Assembly (NCBI GenBank): GCA_947459855.1
Contig: CANHFL010000099.1
Coordinates: 1-5,545 of the forward strand
DNA from: Planctomycetaceae bacterium
GTDB taxonomy: Bacteria > Planctomycetota > Phycisphaerae > Phycisphaerales > SM1A02
DNA: 5,545 bases
Reading direction: 5' to 3'
Numbering within the stretch: the first letter of the stretch is position 1; each line of letters opens with the position of its first letter. Position numbers and translations under genes: made by a program. Positions 1-5,169 of the stretch are shown in pieces. Below the pieces are notes generated by a model. It saw nothing but the letters and a program-made list of their open reading frames with translations. It made no database searches and was not told the origin of the DNA.

Positions 1-30
1 CTGCTGGACCGCAGCATCATCTCGCACCCC

Positions 31-570
31 ATGGTGCATGCCGCCGAGACGTGCACGGTGCTCGAGTTCGCCTCGCAGCCGGCGGCACCCGCGGGCGCGA
101 GCCTGCGCCCGCTGGACCAGACCGACCGCATGATCATCCGGCAGATCCAGGCGGACGGCCGGATGAGCTTCACCGAAATCGCGGCCAGCACCGGCACCAG
201 CGCGACGAGCGCCGCCGACCGGTTCCGCCGCCTGGTCGCGGACGGCATCGTGCGGATCGTCGCCATGCCGGACCCGACGCGCATCGGCCTGCACCTGAGC
301 GGCCTGATCCAGTTGGTGCTCGACCTCCCCACGCGCCAGATGGTGGAGCAGCTGCGCGCCGTGCCTGAGCTCAGCTTCATCACGGTGATGTCCGGCAGCT
401 ACCCGATCGGCTGCGAATTCCAGGTGCGCGACGGCCAGCACTTCGACGCGCTGCGCGCCCGCCTGCTGACGATGCCCGGCGTCCGCGACCTGCGCGCGCT
501 CGTGCACCGCAGGCTCTACCGGCAGACGTTCGAGTGGGGCACGGCCGAGCCGTACGCCGCCGCACGCTGA
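31..570 (+). CDS. Lrp/AsnC-family transcriptional regulator (start uncertain, possibly 5'-truncated by the window)
   Basis: Predicted cytoplasmic DNA-binding regulator that responds to an amino acid. Numbered from the ATG at 31 (179 aa), an AsnC-type winged helix-turn-helix lies at about 28-75. It begins with LDQTDRMIIRQIQADGR and has its recognition helix at about 55-70. A single RAM/AsnC ligand-binding domain follows at about 86-165, with the turn SGSYPIGCEF (121-130) and the late strand MPGVRDLRALVHRR. Typical family members are about 150 aa and start just before the LDxxD segment, so this one has 20-25 extra N-terminal residues. The frame is also open from 31 back to base 1, and no Shine-Dalgarno precedes the ATG at 31. 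The true start may therefore lie outside the window, or at GTG 58. The usual Gly-x-Tyr/Phe-Asp turn of the RAM domain reads GSYPI here, so the acidic residue is missing. The stop TGA (568-570) is 41 nt before the PLP enzyme, which suggests co-transcription. Family assignment is firm; the effector is unknown. Confidence 0.85.
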   Translation: MVHAAETCTVLEFASQPAAPAGASLRPLDQTDRMIIRQIQADGRMSFTEIAASTGTSATSAADRFRRLVADGIVRIVAMPDPTRIGLHLSGLIQLVLDLPTRQMVEQLRAVPELSFITVMSGSYPIGCEFQVRDGQHFDALRARLLTMPGVRDLRALVHRRLYRQTFEWGTAEPYAAAR

Positions 571-611
571 TGCCGGAACGGCCGGCGGGCGGGCCGCGCT
601 ATCGTCCGTCC

Positions 612-1604
612 ATGTCACCCGCGATCGATCCCGGCGATGCGCGTCCCGCGACGCTCGAAGACGTGCGCGCGGCCGCGGTACGAATCGCGCCGTTCGTCAG
701 GCGCACGCCGCTGCTGTCGGCCGGCGCGATCGCGCGTGACGCCGCGCGTGGCTCGCTGTGCTTCAAGTGCGAGAACCTGCAGCTCACCGGCAGCTTCAAG
801 ATCCGCGGCGCCACCAATGCGGTGCAGCGGCTGGCGGCGGCCGACGCCCCGCGCGGCGTGGTGACGCACAGCAGCGGGAACCATGCGCTGGCACTGGTCG
901 CCGCGGCCGGCGCGCGCGGGATCCCCGCCTACGTGGTGATGCCGGCCAATGCGTCGCCCGTCAAGCGTGCCGCCGTGGTGGCCGCGGGCGGGATCGTGGA
1001 GACCAGCGGCAACACCGCTGCCGAGCGCGAGGCGCTGTGCGAGGCCGTCCGCGCGCGCACGGGCGCGACGATCGTGCCGCCCTACGACCACGCGTGGACC
1101 ATCGCCGGACAGGGCACGATCGCGCTGGAGATCCTGGCCGACGCGCCCGACACCGCGACGATCGTGGTGCCCGTCGGCGGCGGCGGGATGATCGCGGGCA
1201 TGGCGATCGCGGCCAAGGCGCTGCGGCCGGACGTGCGCATCGTCGGCGCGGAACCGGCGCTGGCCGACGACGCGGCCGAGTCGAAGCGCACCGGGACGCG
1301 GGCGGCGCAGCGCGCGCCCGTGACCATCGCCGACGGCCTGCGCGCGCCGCTCGGCGCGCTCACCTTCCCCGTGGTGCGCGATCTCGTGGATGAGATCGTC
1401 ACCGTCGGCGAGGACGAGATCTCCGCAGGCATGCGGCGGGTCTACGCGGACGCCAAGCTGGTCATCGAGCCGAGCGCCGGCGTGGGCGTGGCGGCGGTGC
1501 TGGGCGCCGCCATGCGCCCCCAGGCCGCGGCGGACGAGGCGCGGGGCCGGACGGTGGTGGTGCTGTGCGGCGGGAACGCCGACCTCGACGCGCTGCCGTG
1601 GTGA
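612..1604 (+). CDS. PLP-dependent serine racemase / threonine (serine) dehydratase
   Basis: Predicted cytoplasmic fold-type II PLP enzyme of 330 aa. It either deaminates L-threonine or L-serine to the 2-oxoacid and ammonia, or interconverts L- and D-serine. Visible motifs: Schiff-base lysine K63 in TGSFKIRGA; SSGNH at 87-91, where the second Ser matches the re-face catalytic Ser84 of mammalian serine racemase; AGQGTIALE at 165-173; the phosphate-binding loop VPVGGGGM at 186-193; E214/A218/D220 in AEPALADD, matching the divalent-metal site of serine racemase; IEPSAGVGVAAV at 285-296; and LCGGN at 318-322, with Cys at the pyridine-nitrogen position where Ser is common. There is no C-terminal ACT domain, so it is not the long, isoleucine-feedback IlvA form. 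ATG 612 gives the family's usual length and a normal N-terminus (ATLEDVRAAAVRIAPFVRRTPLL). An earlier ATG at 570 overlaps the regulator's stop but adds 14 atypical residues. Neither start has a clear ribosome site. Family is certain; racemase versus dehydratase cannot be settled from sequence. Confidence 0.93.
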   Translation: MSPAIDPGDARPATLEDVRAAAVRIAPFVRRTPLLSAGAIARDAARGSLCFKCENLQLTGSFKIRGATNAVQRLAAADAPRGVVTHSSGNHALALVAAAGARGIPAYVVMPANASPVKRAAVVAAGGIVETSGNTAAEREALCEAVRARTGATIVPPYDHAWTIAGQGTIALEILADAPDTATIVVPVGGGGMIAGMAIAAKALRPDVRIVGAEPALADDAAESKRTGTRAAQRAPVTIADGLRAPLGALTFPVVRDLVDEIVTVGEDEISAGMRRVYADAKLVIEPSAGVGVAAVLGAAMRPQAAADEARGRTVVVLCGGNADLDALPW

Positions 1605-1611
1605 CGGTCAC
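1601..1611. other. Palindrome holding both convergent stop codons
   Basis: GTGAC-G-GTCAC contains the TGA of the PLP enzyme (1602-1604) and, on the other strand, the TGA of the dockerin-tailed protein (1608-1610). In RNA a slightly larger hairpin can form: CGUGG (1597-1601) pairs with UCACG (1608-1612), including one G-U pair. No T-tract follows on either strand, so this is not a typical intrinsic terminator. It may still contribute to bidirectional termination, or it may simply reflect the overlap of two stop-codon contexts. Confidence 0.3.
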
Positions 1612-2654
1612 GCGCTCCAGTTGGACAGCTGGATGCCCAGGTCCAGGCCGTTGACGATGCCGTCGTTGTTCAGGTCGGCCGGGCCGCCGTTGGATCCCCA
1701 CGCCGACAGCATCAGGCCGAGATCCAGTCCGTTGACGACGCCGTCGCCGTTCAGGTCGCCGGGCACCGGGACCGGCACCCCCGGCGCGCGGAGGTTGGCG
1801 CTCACCGTGGTGGCGATGGTGCCCGCGGAGAACGTGCCGTTGATGAGCAGGCGCGCGACCCCGCCCGCGGGCAGGACGGTCGGCAGGTCGAACGGCTGGT
1901 TGACCAGCGGGGGCGGTGCCGGCACGGGCTGCGAGTCCTGCTGCGAGACCTGCGCGGTGACCACCAGCGCACCGTCGACGAACGCCAGCGTGCCCGCCAG
2001 CGCCATGACGCCGGGCGCGGGCGTGCCGCCGAACGGCTGCCCGAAGGCGGAGCCTTGGACCAGGATGTCGACCGGCACGCCGACCGCGAACGTCCACGTG
2101 GCGTCGGCATTGGGCGTCGCGACGCCGACCGCCGCACCGGTCTGGACGGCGGTGGCCGCGGTGAGCGAGCCGTTGTCCAGCGGGATGGTCACGTTGCTCA
2201 CGCCCGGGAAGAGCGAGGACGGGTTCGTCGTGCGGAACGTCGAGTAGGTCAGCGTGATGTTGGTCCCCACGGTGCCCGACTGGCCGTCCAGGATGTCGAT
2301 GCCGAAGCCGGAGATGGAGAACGCGCCGGTGGCGGGGTCGAAGGCCACCTCCATGTCGCCCGCCGGATGCGCGTCCTGGATGCCGACCGTCGGCTTCACC
2401 ACCATCGAGAACGGGATCGCGTTGTTGCCCGATCCGCCGAAGAACCCGGGGATCGTGGTCGTGCCGGTCGGGTTCGTGGCCGCGTCGTAATTGCCGATCC
2501 ACGTGCCCGCCAGCGGCAGCTGGATGGCCGTCGTCTGCGTGTAGACGCTGTCCGGCGCGATCGAGCACTGCCACCGGCGCGATGCCGCGTCCGCGGCGGA
2601 GGCGAGGACGGCGGTGCCGAGGGCGGCAACGGCGAGGGTGGCATTCAGGCGCAT
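1608..2654 (-). CDS. Secreted protein of unknown function with C-terminal dockerin-type domain
   Basis: 348 aa, predicted to be exported. Residues 1-23 form a Sec signal peptide (MRLN, a hydrophobic Ala/Leu core, then an ADA|A-type cleavage site). Residues about 28-295 are rich in Gly, Thr, Val and Pro, with alternating hydrophobic strands (AGTWIGNYD at 49-57, GAFSISGFGIDIL at 110-122, GVMALAGTLAFVDGALVVTAQV at 215-236). This suggests an all-beta domain that I do not recognise. A Pro-rich stretch (PVPAPPP, 243-249) breaks it before a last beta segment. Residues 299-348 are a dockerin-type pair of EF-hand-like loops, DLNGDGVVNGLD (300-311) and DLNNDGIVNGLD (327-338), each followed by an LG...LS.W helix. 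The only mature cysteine is C30. ATG 2654 is preceded by a run of C instead of a Shine-Dalgarno. The gene lies 112 nt after the large dockerin protein on the same strand and converges with the PLP enzyme. Function unknown; export and the dockerin tail are well supported. Confidence 0.88.
   Translation of the reverse strand: MRLNATLAVAALGTAVLASAADAASRRWQCSIAPDSVYTQTTAIQLPLAGTWIGNYDAATNPTGTTTIPGFFGGSGNNAIPFSMVVKPTVGIQDAHPAGDMEVAFDPATGAFSISGFGIDILDGQSGTVGTNITLTYSTFRTTNPSSLFPGVSNVTIPLDNGSLTAATAVQTGAAVGVATPNADATWTFAVGVPVDILVQGSAFGQPFGGTPAPGVMALAGTLAFVDGALVVTAQVSQQDSQPVPAPPPLVNQPFDLPTVLPAGGVARLLINGTFSAGTIATTVSANLRAPGVPVPVPGDLNGDGVVNGLDLGLMLSAWGSNGGPADLNNDGIVNGLDLGIQLSNWSA
1611..1760 (-). repeat. 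Dockerin-type tail (two EF-hand-like repeats) of the 348-aa protein
   Basis: Encodes residues 299-348. The two halves share the loop pattern DLNxDGxVNGLDLG, with calcium-type ligands at loop positions 1, 3, 5 and 12, spaced 27 residues apart. The same DNA pattern recurs at 2770-2919, where the paralogous tail also has 50 residues and 27-residue spacing. In clostridial cellulosomes such duplicated loops bind calcium and dock to cohesins. In planctomycetes the partner is not established. Confidence 0.85.
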
Positions 2655-2766
2655 TGGGGGGAAATTAGCACGGGAGGCATGGGACGCTAGGAAATGCCCG
2701 GAAACGGGGCGATTCAGGACCCCGAAGCCCCCTGCAGGCGGCGGGAAGGGCCATCCCGGGGAGGAT
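2655..2766 (-). promoter_or_regulatory. 112-nt intergenic gap; weak candidate promoter for the 348-aa gene
   Basis: This is the only sizeable non-coding gap and it includes an AT-rich patch. On the minus strand TGCTAATTT (2670-2662) resembles an extended -10 element (TGnTA...T). It would place the transcript start only a few nt before the ATG at 2654, giving a leaderless or nearly leaderless mRNA. I find no convincing -35 box at the right spacing. Possible 3' structures for the upstream gene are a 4-bp CCCG/CGGG hairpin with a TTTC loop (within 2696-2710) followed by ATTTCC, and an imperfect 16-nt palindrome around CCTGCAGG (2727-2742). None is strong enough to call a terminator. Confidence 0.3.
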
Positions 2767-5169
2767 TCAGCCCGACCACCCGGCCAGAAGGATGCCCAGG
2801 TCCGCCCCGTTCACCGACCCGTCACCGTTCAGGTCACCGGGTCCCGAGGTCGCTCCGAAGCTTCCCAGCAGGATGCCCAGGTCGGCTCCGTTCACCACCC
2901 CGTCGCCGTTCAGGTCGCCCGCCGGGCCGCACGCGATGCACGCCAGCGTCGCGACGTAGCGGACGCCGTCGAAGCCCGGGACGATCGGCGGGTCGTCGGG
3001 CCCGGGCGGGAAGTCCGGGTCGGTCACGGTGCACGGCTGGCCGCTGCGGGTGGCGCCGGCCGGCATGCCGAGCGTCACCACTGCCCACCAAGCGCCGCCG
3101 TCGATGCAGCGCTCGAGGGTCGCCTGCGCGCACCCGCCGCCGAAGACCGTCGCCACCGTCTCGAGCGGTCCGTCGAACGCGCCGCGCACCAGGTGGATCT
3201 CGCAGGGGAACTCGCTGTTCACGCTGAACTGGATGCGCCGTGGGCCCGCACCGCCCAGCGCGTACCAGTCGGTGTCGCGCGGCGAGCCGGTCGTGCAGTC
3301 GCCGAGGACGCTCTGGCCGCAGGCGATCGGCGTGGCGGCACCGTCGCGCGTGGGGCCGTCGTTGGTGCGGCGGTAGCAGATCTCGCCCTCGTCGACCGCA
3401 CCGGCGGGCGGCACGATCGCGCACGGCGGCACGCCGCACAGTGCGATCGCGCGCGCGACGCACGGGGCGTCCCACGTGGCGCCGTCGCAGTAGCCGTCCA
3501 GCCGCGAGACGCGCTCGCAGCACGCGGCGTCCTCGCAACCGGGGTCCTTGTGCACCTCGGTGCACGATCCGTACGAGGGGCACACCAGGCCGTAGCACTC
3601 GCCCTCGGCGATGTCGACGCACGACTGGTCCCACGCCGTCTCGCAGCAGGTGGGGCTCAGCGCGCAGACCGCCTCGCAGCAGGGCGTGGTGAAGCAGCCG
3701 GGCGTCAGGTGCGGTTCGTCGCATCGCCCGCCGGGGCCGCCGGGGCCGCACGCGGGCGAGCCGCCGAACGAGTGCCACGCGACCGACGAGGGCCCGGGAC
3801 CGTAGCCCCCCAGCAGCAGCGCGATCGCGCAGGCGTCGCCGGGCAGCACGGTGCCGGCGGGGATCCCGGGCGCGTCGAGGGCGCCGTCACGGTCACGGGC
3901 ATCGCGCGTCCGCACGGGCGGCGCGCCGGACGAGTCGCCGTCGCCGGACCCGCCCGCACCGCCCTGCGCGAACGATCCGCACGTGCGCAGGTTGCGGAAG
4001 AGCCAGAACGAGCTGCCCGCGATGTCGACCGCCGCCAGGTCCGGAGCGCAGTCGCCGTCCAGGTCCACGACCGCCGTGTCGCGGAAGAAGCCGCTGCTGT
4101 CGATGTTGACCGGATTCGCCCACGTGGGCGCACCGCCCGGCGCAGTCGTGTTGCGCCACGCGTAGACGCCGCCCGGGACCGCGGACGTGGTGACCGCGTC
4201 CAGGCGGCCGTCGCCGTCCAGGTCGGCCAGCGTCACCCCCCAGTGGTAACCGGAGCTGAAGCCGGTGCGCACGATGCGCTGGCCGAACCCGCCGAGGCCG
4301 TCGTTGCGGAAGACCAGGAGCGGCTGGCTGGTGCCGGTCGAGATGAGCGGCGCCACGACGTCCAGGTCGCCGTCGCCGTCCACGTCGCCCAGCGCGGCGG
4401 TCGTGATGCCCGGGACGTCGGTCGGCCCCAGCACGGGCGCAGCCCACGCTTCCGGACCGCTGAACGTGCCGTCGGGCCGCGCGCGCAGCACGTTGATGCG
4501 CCGCGTGCCCAGCATGGAGACGACCAGGTCCGCGCGGCCGTCGCCGTCGATGTCGCCCGCCATGATCTCCTGCGGGCCCGGGATGCCGCCGGACCACGGG
4601 TCCAGGCGCGTGCGCTGCACCGCGGTGAAGCGTCCCGCGCCGTCGTTGCGCAGGACCGCGATCGCCTCGCTGCCGTAGAACGTCACGGCCAGGTCGGGGC
4701 GGCCGTCGCCGTCGAAGTCCCCGGCGCAGAACGCGCGGGGATCGCGGTCGAAGGGCGTGTACTCCGCGGCGCCCAGCGTGCCGTCGGCCTGCCGCCGCAG
4801 CACGCCGATGCGCCCGGTGTAGCCGCGCACCAGCAGCACAAGGTCCTCGCGGCCGTCGCCGTCGACGTCCGCGCCCAGCGCGTCGTCGGTCTGGCCGTCG
4901 ATCAGCATGGTCCGCAGCGTGCCGAAGCCGCCGCCCGCCAGGCCCGGGAACCAGTCGAGCCGCTTCTCGCGGTCGCGTCCGGGCACCACGGCGTCGCGGC
5001 GGCCGTCGCCGTCCATGTCGAAGAGCCGCACGCGCGTCGGCCCATGCCGCGGCGAGCACTCGCGGGTGTCGACCGTCTCGAACTGGAGCTGCGCCTGCAC
5101 ACGCACCGCGGGCACCGCCGACGCCGCGAGCGCGGCGAGCAGGCAGGCGACGGTGCGGAGGCGGTTCAT
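2767..5169 (-). CDS. Secreted multidomain protein: seven FG-GAP/VCBS repeats, Cys-rich repeats, PPC-like domain, dockerin-type tail
   Basis: 800 aa, predicted to be exported. Residues 1-26 are a signal peptide ending VQA|QLQ. Residues about 30-397 hold seven DxDGDGxxD calcium-loop motifs starting at 51, 101, 151, 206, 262, 316 and 369, as in the FG-GAP/VCBS beta-propellers of integrin-like and lectin-like proteins. The seventh reads DLDGDCAPD. A Gly/Ser/Asp-rich linker (400-480) follows, then two 43-residue cysteine-rich repeats (483-525, 536-578). Residues about 590-743 resemble the bacterial pre-peptidase C-terminal (PPC) beta-sandwich, with VDEGE near the start, DTDWYAL at 632-638 and WWAVV at 694-698. 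Residues 751-800 are a dockerin-type tail. No catalytic motif is visible, so a binding or structural role at the surface is most likely. The ATG at 5169 overlaps the stop of the upstream TPR gene in ATGA. The AAGAAGAAG coding its Lys tail lies just upstream and may serve as a weak ribosome site. Ligand unknown. Confidence 0.93.
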   Translation of the reverse strand: MNRLRTVACLLAALAASAVPAVRVQAQLQFETVDTRECSPRHGPTRVRLFDMDGDGRRDAVVPGRDREKRLDWFPGLAGGGFGTLRTMLIDGQTDDALGADVDGDGREDLVLLVRGYTGRIGVLRRQADGTLGAAEYTPFDRDPRAFCAGDFDGDGRPDLAVTFYGSEAIAVLRNDGAGRFTAVQRTRLDPWSGGIPGPQEIMAGDIDGDGRADLVVSMLGTRRINVLRARPDGTFSGPEAWAAPVLGPTDVPGITTAALGDVDGDGDLDVVAPLISTGTSQPLLVFRNDGLGGFGQRIVRTGFSSGYHWGVTLADLDGDGRLDAVTTSAVPGGVYAWRNTTAPGGAPTWANPVNIDSSGFFRDTAVVDLDGDCAPDLAAVDIAGSSFWLFRNLRTCGSFAQGGAGGSGDGDSSGAPPVRTRDARDRDGALDAPGIPAGTVLPGDACAIALLLGGYGPGPSSVAWHSFGGSPACGPGGPGGRCDEPHLTPGCFTTPCCEAVCALSPTCCETAWDQSCVDIAEGECYGLVCPSYGSCTEVHKDPGCEDAACCERVSRLDGYCDGATWDAPCVARAIALCGVPPCAIVPPAGAVDEGEICYRRTNDGPTRDGAATPIACGQSVLGDCTTGSPRDTDWYALGGAGPRRIQFSVNSEFPCEIHLVRGAFDGPLETVATVFGGGCAQATLERCIDGGAWWAVVTLGMPAGATRSGQPCTVTDPDFPPGPDDPPIVPGFDGVRYVATLACIACGPAGDLNGDGVVNGADLGILLGSFGATSGPGDLNGDGSVNGADLGILLAGWSG
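2770..2919 (-). repeat. Dockerin-type tail of the 800-aa protein
   Basis: Encodes residues 751-800, with two EF-hand-like loops, DLNGDGVVNGAD (752-763) and DLNGDGSVNGAD (779-790), each followed by LGILL and an aromatic-containing turn (GSFG, AGWSG). Length and spacing are identical to the tail encoded at 1611-1760, but the two halves are more alike here than in that copy, which suggests more recent homogenisation or stronger constraint. Confidence 0.87.
3436..3723 (-). repeat. Tandem cysteine-rich repeats (two copies, 53-residue period)
   Basis: Residues 483-525 (3723-3595) and 536-578 (3564-3436) align without a gap at an offset of exactly 53. The shared pattern is C....H..PGC....CC..V.........W D..C.......C. 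Copy 1 has nine cysteines and copy 2 has seven; C502 and C509 are replaced by S555 and D562. This type of repeat is familiar from secreted planctomycete proteins. Its function is not established; disulfide stabilisation outside the cytoplasm is the natural reading. Confidence 0.85.
3993..5020 (-). repeat. Seven FG-GAP/VCBS propeller repeats
   Basis: The DxDGDGxxD loops are encoded by near-identical DNA (GGCCGTCGCC on the + strand at 5001, 4851, 4701 and 4536, with close variants near 4375, 4210 and 4050). The first three are exactly 150 nt apart; later spacings are 165, 168, 162 and 159 nt. Seven repeats of 50-56 residues fit a closed seven-bladed propeller. The end near 3993 is approximate and marks the last strand of the final blade. 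Confidence 0.85.

Noticed and set aside
758..1393. 211-codon open frame inside the PLP enzyme
   Set aside because: Arg/Gly-rich, no motifs, and fully inside a well-conserved enzyme gene in another frame.
1390..2247. 285-codon open frame on the + strand across the convergent junction
   Set aside because: It overlaps the verified PLP enzyme in another frame and then runs antisense to the dockerin-tailed gene. Composition is Arg/Pro/Ser-rich with no domain, typical of a GC-rich shadow.
1462..2574. 370-codon open frame on the - strand overlapping the 348-aa gene
   Set aside because: His/Arg/Gly-rich frame-shift shadow. The alternative frame has a signal peptide and a dockerin tail.
2696..2742. 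Intrinsic terminator in the 112-nt gap
   Set aside because: The hairpins found are short (4 bp) or imperfect palindromes without a loop, and no real T-tract follows on the minus strand.
2711..2770. Repeated GATTCAG (2711-2717 and 2764-2770) as an attachment-site-like direct repeat
   Set aside because: Only 7 nt, one copy overlaps the stop codon, and there is no integrase or mobile gene nearby; chance is sufficient.
1611..2919. Cellulosome / polysaccharide degradation cluster
   Set aside because: Dockerin-type tails alone do not show this. No glycoside hydrolase, carbohydrate-binding module or cohesin is visible in the window.
4701..5020. CRISPR-like array because of regularly spaced DNA repeats
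   Set aside because: The repeats are coding (calcium loops of FG-GAP blades) and the 'spacers' are 140-nt homologous protein-coding sequence.
3893..5059. 388-codon open frame on the - strand inside the propeller gene
   Set aside because: Overwhelmingly Arg/Gly/Ala/Pro with no recognisable motif. It is the frame-shifted reading of the FG-GAP gene, whose own frame has clear domains and a signal peptide.
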